Below are positions 7,158-18,700 of a stretch of DNA of 64,000 bases, in pieces. Made by a program: the position numbers and the translations under genes. Source of the DNA: Streptomyces poriferorum (GTDB lineage Bacteria > Actinomycetota > Actinomycetes > Streptomycetales > Streptomycetaceae); the NCBI RefSeq assembly GCF_019399235.1, contig NZ_JAELVH010000001.1:1-64000 (forward strand). Direction: 5' to 3'. The stretch's first letter is position 1. Each line of letters begins with the position of its first letter. The notes under the pieces were generated by a model. The model was not told where the DNA came from. It saw nothing but the letters and a program-made list of their open reading frames with translations, and did not search any database.

Positions 7158-9455
7158 ATGCCATCGCTACTGGGTGCCGCCACCGAATTCCGCTCCGTGG
7201 AATTGGGTGCGAGCCCGCGCTCGGTCACACCGGGCCGCCAGCGCTGGGACGTCAAGCTGGTCCTGGGACGCCCCCGGACGGCCGAGATCCTCGCCGCCGC
7301 GCTGCGCCACATTCCCGGGATCACCGAGGCCCAGGCCAACCCCGTCACCGGCGGGGTGCTCGTCCGGCATGATGCGCGGCTGCGCGCCACGGACATCGGC
7401 CGGATCATCCGCAGAGCCGTCACCCGGGTCGCGGAGGAACCGGCCGGAGCAGGGCGTCCGGCACCGGCCCGCCCCGCCCCCGCATCGGCGCCCCGGGCGG
7501 ACCTCGGCCCGGTCGTGCGCCCGGTGCTCGCCGTCGGGGGCGGGGTCGCGGCCGGCGTCGCGCTGATCAAGGGCTCGACGCTGAGCAGGCAACTGGTCGC
7601 CGCGGGCGGGGTTGCCACGGCCACCGCTGTCGTCCTGCGGAAGGCCTGGCGCGGAACGGTCGACACGTCCCGGGACGCGACCGGGACCGGTGCCGAGCGT
7701 CACCCCTTGCTGGAGATCGTCGGTCCGCACCGGCGCCGCCTCTACAGGGCTGCCGCCCTGTCCGTCGCCTGCCAAACCGCGGAGATGGCGCTCGGTACCT
7801 TCCTCGGATGGACCGGACTGGTCCTCATCAAGGGTGAGGCGGCTCCGCTGGTGAGCCTCGGTCTGACCACGGCATCCGCTCAACTCTGGGGACTCGCGGG
7901 GCTGGTGGCCGTCGCCTGTGCCGCGGTGGCGGGCCTCTCGTACGCCTCGAACCTCCAATGGCGCCGACTCGGCCAGGACATCGAGCACGACTGGCGGAGC
8001 CGCACATACCGACACGTACAGCACCTCGAACTGGGGCACTTGGAGGGTGAGCGGACGAGCAAGGTCGCCGGCGCACTCACCAACGACGTCGGCCAGCTGG
8101 GCGCCTTCTTCGCCGGCCCGGCCAACGACGTGCTGCAACTCGGCACCAGCCTGGCCGTCCTGGTGCCGGCGTTCCTCCTCCTGGCACCGCAGATCGCCTG
8201 GATCGCCTTCCTGCCGGTCCCGGTCATCGCCTGGCTGTCGCTGCACCACCAGAAGAAGGCCGCGGCGGACTACGCCGCCACCGGCGAGTGCCGGTCCAAG
8301 CTGGGCAGCCAGGTGATCAACTCGCTCGAAGCCGGCGCGACGGTCAAGAGCTTCTGCACCGAGGACTACGAGGCGGAACGCATCGACGTCCTGAGCGAGT
8401 CGGTCCAGGAGAGCAGCCGGCAGACCGACCGGAGCACGATCCGCCACGCCGAGACGGTCCGTTCCTGCACCACCGCGTCGATGGCGGCAACCCTGCTGAT
8501 CGGCGGACTGTCGGTACTCAACGGCACCCTGCGCTTCGAGGTGTTCAGCCCGCTGATCGGGCTCCCCCAGATGCTGCTGATGCGGATGAGCCGGGTCGGC
8601 GGCATCACCGACCAGTACCAGCGCACCCTCGCCTCGTACAACCGGGTCCAGCGACTGCGCACCCTGCCCGTCGAGGCCGACGGCGGCGACGGGACGCTCG
8701 ACCTCGCCGAGGTACGGGGCGAGGTCGTCCTCGACGGGGTCACCTTCGCCTACCCCGGCCGGCCGACGGCCCTGAAAGACCTCTCGCTGACCATCCCGGC
8801 CGGGCAGGTGACCGCCCTGGTGGGCGCCACCGGCTCCGGCAAGACGACGATCGCCAGACTGCTGATGCGATTCCAGGACGCCCAGTCCGGGAGGGTACTG
8901 ATCGACGGACAGGACATTCGGGACCTGCGGCGGCACAGCCTGCGCCACGCCATCGGCTTCGTCGCCCAGGACCCGTTCCTCTTCGACGGCAGCATCGCGG
9001 ACAACATCCGCTACGGCAGCTTCGCAGCCTCGGACGAGGAAGTGCTCCGGGCCGCTGCCATGGCCGAGGCCCACACCTTCGTCGCGACGTTGCCGGACGG
9101 CTACGACACCTTGATCGGTGAACGCGGTGCCGCGCTCTCCGGCGGACAGCGGCAGCGGATCGCCCTGGCCCGGGCGATCCTCAAGGACTCCCCGGTCGTG
9201 ATCCTCGACGAGGCCACCTCCGCCGTGGACAACGAGACCGAGGCCGCCATCCAGCGCACCCTGCGAGGCTTCGCCACCGACCGCACGATGGTCGTCATCG
9301 CCCACCGCCTCTCCACGGTCCGCCACGCCGACCGCATCTACGTCATGGACAAGGGCGGCATCGTCGCCGAACAGGGCACCCACGACGAACTCCTCGCCCA
9401 GCACGGACTCTACGCATCCCTCTGGCAGCTGCAGGCCGGCGAACTCGCCGCCTGA
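7158..9455 (+). CDS. ABC exporter (half-transporter) with N-terminal HMA-like domain
   Basis: A 765-residue multidrug/peptide-type ABC exporter. Residues about 1-95 form an HMA-like ferredoxin-fold domain (RWDVKLVLGRPRTAEILAAALRHIPG) that lacks a CxxC metal motif. About residues 110-170 hold hydrophobic segments and a linker; 190-500 form the six-helix exporter membrane domain, and the rest is the ATPase: Walker A GATGSGKT, signature LSGGQRQR, Walker B VVILDEATSAVD, H-loop IAHRLS. The catalytic Glu is present. As a half-transporter it should homodimerise. I chose ATG 7158 because AGGTGA lies 8 bases upstream; an in-frame GTG at 7110 would add 16 residues. It ends 107 bases before the NRPS, so export of or self-resistance to the peptide is likely. 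A role in metal handling is possible given the HMA fold and the DUF5132-like neighbour. Confidence 0.85.
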   Translation: MPSLLGAATEFRSVELGASPRSVTPGRQRWDVKLVLGRPRTAEILAAALRHIPGITEAQANPVTGGVLVRHDARLRATDIGRIIRRAVTRVAEEPAGAGRPAPARPAPASAPRADLGPVVRPVLAVGGGVAAGVALIKGSTLSRQLVAAGGVATATAVVLRKAWRGTVDTSRDATGTGAERHPLLEIVGPHRRRLYRAAALSVACQTAEMALGTFLGWTGLVLIKGEAAPLVSLGLTTASAQLWGLAGLVAVACAAVAGLSYASNLQWRRLGQDIEHDWRSRTYRHVQHLELGHLEGERTSKVAGALTNDVGQLGAFFAGPANDVLQLGTSLAVLVPAFLLLAPQIAWIAFLPVPVIAWLSLHHQKKAAADYAATGECRSKLGSQVINSLEAGATVKSFCTEDYEAERIDVLSESVQESSRQTDRSTIRHAETVRSCTTASMAATLLIGGLSVLNGTLRFEVFSPLIGLPQMLLMRMSRVGGITDQYQRTLASYNRVQRLRTLPVEADGGDGTLDLAEVRGEVVLDGVTFAYPGRPTALKDLSLTIPAGQVTALVGATGSGKTTIARLLMRFQDAQSGRVLIDGQDIRDLRRHSLRHAIGFVAQDPFLFDGSIADNIRYGSFAASDEEVLRAAAMAEAHTFVATLPDGYDTLIGERGAALSGGQRQRIALARAILKDSPVVILDEATSAVDNETEAAIQRTLRGFATDRTMVVIAHRLSTVRHADRIYVMDKGGIVAEQGTHDELLAQHGLYASLWQLQAGELAA

Positions 9456-9562
9456 CCGCAGACAAGAAGCCACTCCGCCCGCCGATCGCGTGACATCACC
9501 GCACTCGGCGCGGCCCGGCACGTCCTGCGCGCATGCCCACCCATACTTCTGGAGGTACCCCC

Positions 9563-12500
9563 ATGTCCCGTCGCGACGGAGACGTCCTTCCCCTGACCGC
9601 GGCCCAGCGGGAGATCTGGCTCGCCGAGCAGAGCTCCCGGACACCGATTCCGGGCTACCGCGTCGGCGAATGCCTGGAGATCCACGGGCCGGTCGACCCG
9701 GAGCTGTTCGAAGCCGCGCTGCGCCGGGTGGTCGACGAGGTCGACGCCCTGCACGTGACGTTCGTGGACGGCGGTGAAGGCCCACGTCAGGTCCTGCGCG
9801 AGTCCTGGGACTGGGCGCCCGTCCATCTCGACCTCGGCACCGAGCCGGATCCCCGGGCGGCGGCCATGGACTGGATGAAGCGGGACCTGGCCCGTCCACT
9901 GGACCTCGGCCGTGATCCGCTGTTCGGCCACGCCCTGATCCGGCTGTCGGCGACGGAGTTCCTCTGGTACCTGAACTACCACCACGTGGTGCTGGACGCG
10001 ATCAGCAGCTCCATGGTCAGGCAGCGGGTCGGCGAGGTGTACTCGGCGATGGCCGAGGACGGTGTCGTCCCGCCCTGCCCGTTCGGCTCACTGCGGGATC
10101 TCGTCGACAGCGACGCCGCCTACCGCTCGTCCGTGGACTTCACCGCCGACCGCTCCTACTGGACCGGGCGCTTCGCCGACCTGCCCTCCCCGACCCGGCT
10201 CACCGACACGTCCGCGACCGACCCGCACCGGGCCCTGCGCGTGGCCGGGGAGGTGGAACTGCGGAGCCCCGAGGCACTGCGGGCCGCGGCGGGCCGGGCC
10301 GGTGTCCGGTGGTCCCGGATGGTGGTCGCGGCGACGGCGCTCTACGCCCACCGGCTGAGCGGCGCCCAGGACGTGGTACTCGCCCTCCCCGTCACCGCCC
10401 GTCGGGGCTCCGGACCCGACCTGATGTCCGTACCCGGCACCCTGTCCAACGTGGTGCCCCTGCGCCTGACCGTGCGGCCGGACATGCCGTGGGGCGCTCT
10501 CGTCGCCCAGGCGGCCCGGGAGGTCGAGTCGGCCGTCGCGCACGAGCGCTATCGCAGCGAGGACCTGCTGCGCGACCTCGGCGCGCCCGGCAGCATCGGA
10601 ACCGCGTTTCCGCTGATCGTCAACATCATGGCCTTCAACGCCCGGCCGAGCTTCGCCGGACATCCCGCCTCGGTTCACCACTTCGTGTCGGGGTCCACCA
10701 CCGACCTGGCCGTCTGGGTCTTCGACTACCGGGACGGCAACCCCCCGCTTCTCCGGCTGCACGGCGCCCCTGAGGCGTACGGCGACGACGACCTCGCCGC
10801 GCACCAGCAGCGGCTGCTCGCCCTGCTCGAAGCCGTCGCCGAGTGCGATCCGGACGAGTCGGTCGGCCGGATCGGCCTGCTCACGGCCGAGGAACACCGC
10901 GAGGTGGTGTCCCTCGGCACCGGGCCGACGGCGGCGGCTTCGACCGGGAGCCTGCCGGAGCTGTTCGGGGAGCACGTCCGGGCGACTCCCGACCTTGTCG
11001 CGCTCGTGTGCGGCGACGTCTCACTGACGTACGCGGAGCTGGACGCGCGGTCGAACCGGCTGGCGCACGCGCTCATCGCACGGGGCGCCGGGCCCGAGCG
11101 GCTGGTGGCGGTGTCACTGCCGAGGTCGGCCGAGCTCGTGGTCGCGATCCTCGCGGTGCTGAAGACCGGAGCGGCGTACGTCCCGGTCGACCCCGAGTAC
11201 CCGGCCGCCCGGATCGCGTACCTGCTCGACGACGCCGGCCCGGCTCTGGTGGTGACCGACGCCCGCAGCGGTGAGCGTCTGCCCGACGCGAGCACGGTGG
11301 GCCGGCTGGTGCTCGACGAGCCCGGGACGGCCACCCTGGTGGCGGGCTGCCCCGCCTCGGCCCCGAAGCCGGCCGTCGGTCCGAGCCACGCGGCGTACGT
11401 GATCTACACCTCGGGCTCCACCGGCAGGCCCAAGGGTGTGGTGGCGACGCACGGCGGTCTGCTCGACGTGCTCACCGACCACAAGCTCGTGCAGTTCGCA
11501 CCGCTGCTGGAGGAGCGGCGGCGGCTGCGCGTGGCGCTGACCACCTCGGTGTCCTTCGACGCTTCCTGGAACCAGCTGTTGGCCCTCTTCGCCGGCCACG
11601 AGCTGCACGTCCTGGACCATGCGACCTGGACCGACCCCGAAGCCTTCGTGGATTACGCCGCGTGCCGCGGGCTGGACTACATCGAGGCCACCCCTTCCTA
11701 CCTCCACGTGCTCGTCGCCCATGGGCTGCTGGACCATCCGCAGGGCCGCCCAGCACTGATCGCAGCAGGCGGCGAGGCCGTCCCCGAGCAGCTCTGGAGG
11801 AGGTTGCGGGCCGCCGACGGTTCCTCCTGCCTCAACCTGTACGGACCCTCGGAGTGCACCGTCAACTCGGTGACCGCTCCCACTGCATCGAGCCCGCACC
11901 CGGTCATCGGCCGGCCCGTCACCAACGCCCGCCTGTACGTGCTCGACGCCGCGTTGCGGCCGGTGCCGGCGGGGGTGCGGGGTGAGCTGTACATCGCGGG
12001 TGCGGGCGTGGCGCGCGGCTATCTGAACCGGCCGGACCTGACCTCGGGGCGGTTCGTGGCGGACCCGTTCGGGCCGTCCGGCTCGCGCATGTACCGCACG
12101 GGCGACCTGGTGCGGTGGAACGAGGACGAAAACCTGGAGTTCCTCGGCCGCACCGACGACCAGGTCAAGGTCCGCGGCTTCCGGATCGAACTCGGTGAGA
12201 TCGAGGCGGTCCTCGCCGAGCACCCGGGAATCGCGCGTGCCGCCGTCACCGTGCGCAACGACGAGGAACCCTTGCTGGTCGCCTACGTCGTCCCCGCCGC
12301 GGGACATGACGTCCGGGCGGACGCGCTGCGGGCCCGGCTGCGGGAGCAGTTGCCCGAGCACATGGTGCCGTCGTCGTTCGTGGTGCTGGACGCGCTGCCG
12401 CTGACACCCAACGGCAAGCTCGACCGTCATGCCCTCCCCGCGCCCGGGCATCGGCCCGTTACACCGGGCCGCGCTCCGCGCACCTCGGTCGAGCATCTGC

Positions 12501-12711
12501 TCTCCGGGCTTTTCGCCGAGGTACTGGGCCTGCCCCAGGCCGGTGTCGACGACGACTTCTTCGCTCTCGGCGGGCACTCCCTGCTGGCCACCCGGCTGAT
12601 TGCCAGGGCACGGTCCGTGCTGGGCGTGGAGCTGAGGCTGCGCGACCTGTTCGACGCGCCGACGGTGGCGGAGCTGGCGGCCGCGGTGGACCTCGCGGGC
12701 CGGGCGCGCCC
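9563..12711 (+). other. NRPS module 1: starter C, A1 (specificity unassigned), T
   Basis: The C domain (residues about 8-450) starts [15 protein letters not shown], resembles the EntF-type condensation domain, and has HHVVLDA at 140-146, so the final Gly of HHxxxDG is Ala. With no carrier protein before it, it must take an acyl group from elsewhere, for example an acyl-CoA or a free acyl carrier. The A domain has [10 protein letters not shown] near residue 616 and NGKLD near 950. Pocket residues by eye are D-A-N-E-A-G-L-V-N-K. This matches no code I know; the acidic Glu suggests a polar or basic side chain. Carrier Ser is about residue 1006. Confidence 0.75.
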
Positions 12712-15700
12712 CGCGCTGGAGCGGTGCGAGCGGCCCGAGACGGTCCCGCTGTCCTTCGCGCAGCGCCGGCTGTGGTTCCTGCACCGCATGGAGGGCCCGA
12801 GTGCCACCTACAACATCCCACTGACTCTGCGGCTGTCCGGCACCTTGGACCAACGCGCCCTGCAAGCGGCCCTGTCGGACGTGGTCGAGCGGCACGAGAG
12901 CCTGCGCACCGTCTTTCCGGTGGTCGACGGCGTGCCCTGCCAGCGGGTGCTCGGCACGGCAGGGCCGCGGCTGCGCGTGAGCGAACTCGGCGAACGCGAC
13001 CTGCCGGACCGGCTGGCGGAGGCGGCGCGGTACGGCTTCGAGCTCTCCGAGGAGCCGCCGTTGCGTGCCGAACTGTTCCGGCTCGGTGCCGAGGAGCACG
13101 TGCTGCTCCTGGTGGTGCACCACATCGCCGGTGACGGCTGGTCGACGGGGCCGCTCTCGCGGGACTTGGCGACCGCCTACGCGGCCCGGAGCGAGGAGAC
13201 GAAGCCGGAGTGGTCGCCGCTGCCGGTCCAGTACGCCGACTACGCCCTCTGGCAGCGGGAACTGCTGGGCGAGGGCACTGACCCCGACAGCCTGCTCGGC
13301 AGCCAGCTTGCGTACTGGCGGGAGAAGTTGGCAGACCTCCCCGCGCAGGTCGAGCTGCCCTTCGACCGGCCCCGGCCCGCGGCGATGTCCTACCGCGGCG
13401 CTCACCTGCCGATCCGGATCGACGCCGGTCTGCACCGGGAGCTGCGCGAAGTCGGCCGCGACGGCGGAGCCAGCCTCTTCATGATGCTCCAGGCCGGGCT
13501 GGCCGCTCTGCTGGGCAAGCTCGGCGCCGGTACCGACGTCCCGATCGGCACGCCGATCGCGGGTCGCACCGACGAGGCCCTGGACGACCTGGTCGGCTTC
13601 TTCGTCAACACCCTGGTCCTGCGCACCGATCTGTCCGGCGATCCGTCGTTCACCGATCTGGTGGGCCGGGTGCGTTCCGACGCGCTGGCCGCGTACGCGC
13701 ACCAGGAGGTGCCGTTCGAGCACCTGGTGGAGGCGTTGAACCCGACCCGGACGCTCGCGCACCACCCGCTGTTCCAGACCATGCTCACCCTGCAGAACGC
13801 GCCGTCCGGCACCTTCGAGCTGCCACGGCTGCGGGTGGAGACCGGCCTGGTCCCCACCGGGACGGCCAAGTGCGACCTGACGTTCGTCCTGGCCGAGCAG
13901 CCCGGCGAGGACGGCTTGTCGGGCGTGGTGGAGTACAGCACCGACCTGTTCGACGCGGCCACCGTCAGCGAAATCGTCGAACGGTGGCTGCGGTTGCTGC
14001 GCGCCGTCGTCGCCGACCCCGGCCGGCGCATCGGCCAGGTGGACGTGCTGTCCGCCGACGAGCTCCGGGCACTGCTGCCGGCCGGCGTCGACCGGGATGC
14101 GCTCGCCGCCGAGGGCGACGGTCGCGCCACGGGCCACGGCGTCGGGGAGTTGCTGGAGAACAGCCTGCCCGCGCTGTTCGAGCGGCAGGTGCGGGCGAAC
14201 CCGGACGCGGCCGCTCTCACGGACGGCGAAGTCACGCTGACATACGGCCAGTTGAATGCCCGCGCCAACCGGCTGGCGCGCGCCCTGACCGACCGCGGGG
14301 TCCGGCCGGAGGATCTGGTGGCGCTGGCCCTGCCGCGTTCGGCGGAACTGGTCGTCTCGGTGCTCGCGGTCCTCAAGGCCGGCGCCGCGTACGTACCGGT
14401 GGACCCGGAGTACCCGGCCGCCCGCATCGCCTATCTGCTCCGGGACACCCGGCCCTCGCTGCTCGTGACGACGAGCCGGATCGAAGAGCTGCCGGGTGCG
14501 GAGCACGTGGACCGGCTGCTGCTGGACACCACTGACCTGGACGGGCTGCCGGACACGGACCCGGGGGTCGCCGTCGACCCGGGCCAGGCCGCCTACGTCA
14601 TTCACACCTCCGGTTCCACCGGCAACCCCAAAGGTGTGGTGGTCCCGCACCGCAACGTGGTGCGCCTGTTCGACACGACGCGGGACCTGTTCGACTTCTC
14701 GGCCGAGGACGTGTGGACCCTCTTCCACTCCTACGCCTTCGACTTCTCGGTGTGGGAGCTGTGGGGCCCGCTGCTGCACGGCGGCCGCCTGGTGGTCGTC
14801 GACCACGACACCAGCCGCTCGCCCGGCCGGTTCCTGGACCTGCTCGTCCGCGAGCGGGTGACGGTACTCAACCAGACGCCGTCCGCCTTCTACCAGCTGA
14901 TGCAGGCGGACGCGGAGGCTCCGGAGACCGGCCGCCGGCTCGCGCTGCGCACGGTGGTGTTCGGCGGTGAGGCGTTGGAGCACGCCCGGCTGGCGAGCTG
15001 GTACGACAGGCATCCGCAGGACGCGCCGCTGCTGGTCAACATGTACGGCATCACCGAGACCACGGTGCACGTCACACACGCGGCGCTCGACGGGTCCGGC
15101 ACCGCCGCCGGCCAGATCGGCACCGCCCTGCCGGACCTGCGGACGTACGTACTCGACGACGGCCTGCGGCCGGTGGCCCCGGGCGTGCCGGGTGAGCTGT
15201 ACGTCGCGGGCGCGGGCCTGGCGCGCGGCTACCTGAACCGGCCCGGCCTGACTGCCGGGCGGTTCGTGACGGACCCGTTCGGACCGCCGGGGTCACGGAT
15301 GTACCGCAGTGGTGACGTGGTGCGCCGCGCGGCGGACGGCAGCCTGCGCTACGTCGGCCGGGCCGACCAGCAGGTGAAGGTCCGCGGCTTCCGGATCGAA
15401 CTCGGTGAGATCGAGGCGGCGCTGGCCGCGTATCCGGAGATCGCCCAGGTCGCCGTACTGGCCCGGCAGGACCGGACCGACGACACGCGGCTGACCGCGT
15501 ACCTGGTGCCGTCCGCGGGCGCCGCACCGAGCTCCGCCGACCTGCGGGAGCATCTGCGCGAGCGGTTGCCGGAGTACATGGTGCCGTCGGCGTTCGTCGT
15601 CCTGGACGCCCTGCCGCTGACCGTCAACGGCAAGCTGGACCATCGGGCCCTCCCCGCTCCAGACCTCACTCCGGCGGCCCCCGCCCGGGCGCCGCGCACT

Positions 15701-18700
15701 CCGCGGGAGCAGATCCTCTGCGAGCTGTTCGCGGAGGTCCTGGGGGTGGCGTCGGCCGGCGTCGAGGACGGGTTCTTCGAGCTGGGCGGGCACTCGCTGC
15801 TGGCCACCCGCCTCGCCGCCCGGATCCGCGCGACGCTCGGCGTGGAGATGCCGCTGCGCACCCTGTTCGAGGCGCCGACCCCGGCGGGCCTTGCCGCAGC
15901 CCTGGCGGCGGCCGGGCCGGCGCAGGCCGCCCTCGTCCGGCGCGAGCGCCCCGACGTGATCCCGCTGTCGTTCGCGCAGCGACGGCTGTGGTTCCTCCAC
16001 CAGTTGGAGGGCGCGGGCGCGAACTACCACATCTCCCTGGCCTGGCGGCTGTCCGGGGAGCTGGACCGGCGGGCCCTGGAGGCCGCCGTGGCGGACGTGG
16101 TGACCCGGCACGAGAGCCTGCGCACCGTCTTCCCGACGGTGGACGGCGTGCCGCACCAGCAGGTACTGGAGGCGGAGGCAGCCCGCCCGCGACTGCTCGT
16201 GAGCCCGGCCACCGAGGCGGAACTGCCCGCTCTGATGGCGGCGGCCAAGGAACGCCTGATCGACCTGGCGGTCGATGTGCCGCTGCGGGTCGAGCTGTTC
16301 GAGCTGGCACCGGACGAGCACGTCTTCCAGCTGGTGCTCCACCACATCGCGGGTGACGGCTGGTCGCTGGCCCCGCTCGTGCAGGGTGTGACCGCCGCGT
16401 ACGCGGCACGCCGCCGCGGCGAGGCGCCGCGGTGGTCGCCGCTGCCGGTCCAGTACGCCGACTACACACTGTGGCAGCAGGAGCTGCTCGGCGACTCCAC
16501 CGACGGGGACAGCCTGCTCGCCGGCCAGGCGGACTACTGGACCCGGCAGCTGGCCGGTCTCCCGGAGCTGATCCAGCTGCCCGCCGGCCGGGCCCGTCCG
16601 GCGGTCGCCTCACACCGGGGCGGTGCCGTACTCGCCGGTCTCGACGCCGAACTGCACCGCGGTCTGCGCGAGCTCGCCCGCGTGCACGGGACCAGTCTGT
16701 TCATGGTGCTCCAGGCAGGGCTCGCGGCGCTGCTGAGCAAGCTCGGCGCGGGCGACGACATTCCGGTCGGCAGCCCGGTCGCCGGCCGGACCGACCAGGC
16801 ACAGGACGAGCTGGTCGGATACTTCGTCAACACCCTGGTGTTCCGTACCGACACCTCGGGCGATCCGACGTTCGCCGAGCTGCTGAGCCGGGTCCGGGAC
16901 ACGGCACTGGCCGGGTACGCCCACCAGGACCTTCCGTTCGAGCACCTGGTCGAGGTCCTGAACCCGCCCCGGTCACTGGCACACCACCCGTTGTTCCAGG
17001 TGATGCTGGTACTGCAGAACGCTCCCCGGGCTGATTTCGCGCCGCCCGGGCTGCGCGTCGACGACATGCCGTCGACGTCCACCACGGCCAAGCTCGACCT
17101 GATGTTCACCCTGTCCGAGCGGCACGCGGAGGACGGCTCCCCGGAAGGGATCGACGGGTCCGTCGAGTACGCCTGCGACCTGTACGACCCGGCCGTGGTG
17201 GAGACGATGATCGGGCGGTGGGAGCGGCTGCTCCGCGCTGCGGTCGCCGATCCGCGGCAGCGCCTGAGCCGCCTCGACCTGCTCACCGCCGAGGAGCGCC
17301 GTGAGCTGACGGAGCGGGGCACCGGGCCGGCGGTGGCCGCGGCGCCGGCGGCGAGTGTGCTTGAACTGTTCCGGGCGCAGGTACGTGCGATTCCTGACGC
17401 CCTCGCGGTGGTGGGGCCGGAAGCGTCGCTGACGTACGCGGAGCTGGACGCGCGGGCGAACCGGCTGGCGCACGCGCTGATCGCACGGGGCGCCGGTCCG
17501 GAGCGGTTCGTGGCAGTGGCTCTGCCGAGGTCGACCGAGCTGGTGGTGGCGATTCTGGCGGTGCTGAAGAGCGGCGCCGCGTATGTTCCCGTCGATCCGG
17601 AGTATCCGGCTGCCCGGATCGCGTACCTGCTCGACGATGCCCGCCCCGTCCTGACGGTGACCGCTGCCCGCACCCTGGGCCGGCTGCCGGACGGTGCTGC
17701 CGGACGGCTGGTGCTCGACGAGCCGGAGACGGCCGCCGTGGTGGCGAGCTGCCCGACGGCCGACCCGATGGTGGCCGCAGACCCGAGCCACCCGGTCTAC
17801 GTGATCTACACCTCGGGTTCCACCGGCAGGCCCAAGGGTGTGGTGGCGACGCACGGTGGCCTGGTCAACCTGTTCGCCAACCAGCGGCCGCTGTTCTCCG
17901 GGGCCGGCGAGCGGCTGCGGATGGGGCTGACCACCTCCGTGTCGTTCGACGGCTCCTGCGACCAGTTGTTCGCCCTCTTCGCGGGCCATGAACTGCACGT
18001 CCTGGACGAGGCGACCTGGTCCGACCCGGAGGCCTACCTCGAGTACGCCGTGCGAGCGGACCTGGACACGGTCGGCGGCACCCCTTCCTACCTGCAGGTC
18101 CTGATCGAACACGGTCTGCTGGACCACCCTCGGTGGCGTCCTTCCGTGGTCGCGCTGGGCGGCGAGGTCATGCCGGAGCAGCTGTGGGAGCGGCTGCGGG
18201 CGGCCGACGGAGTGTTCTCCCTCAACTACTACGGGCCGTCCGAGTGCACGGTGGACTCGGTCGTCGCGCCGCTGGAGTCGAGTCCGCGCCAGGTGATCGG
18301 CCGGCCGTTCGGCGGTGTCCGGCTGCATGTGCTCGACGCCGCGTTGCAGCCTGTGCCGGCGGATGTGCCGGGTGAGCTGTACATCGCGGGTACGGGTCTG
18401 GCGCGCGGCTATCTGAACCGGCCGGGTCTGACCTCGGGGCGGTTCGTGGCGGACCCGTTCGGGCCGTCCGGCACGCGAATGTACCGCACGGGTGACCTGG
18501 TGCGGTGGAACGAGGACGGAAACCTGGAGTTCCTCGGCCGCACCGACGACCAGGTCAAGGTCCGCGGCTTCCGGATCGAACTCGGTGAGGTCGAGGCGGT
18601 CCTCGCCGAGCACCCGGGGATCGCGCGGGCCGCCGTGATCGTCCGGCAGGACCGGGCGCAGGGTTCCCGTCTGGTCGCCTACCTACAGGCCGCCACCGGG

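Noticed and set aside
11114-15079. Minus-strand open frame of about 1300 codons under the NRPS, and similar long antisense frames elsewhere (for example 20291-23767, 29459-33880).
   Set aside because: These are shadows produced by strong GC bias at third positions of the real plus-strand gene. They have no family motifs, and their Arg/Gly/Val-rich low-complexity composition is typical of antisense reading.
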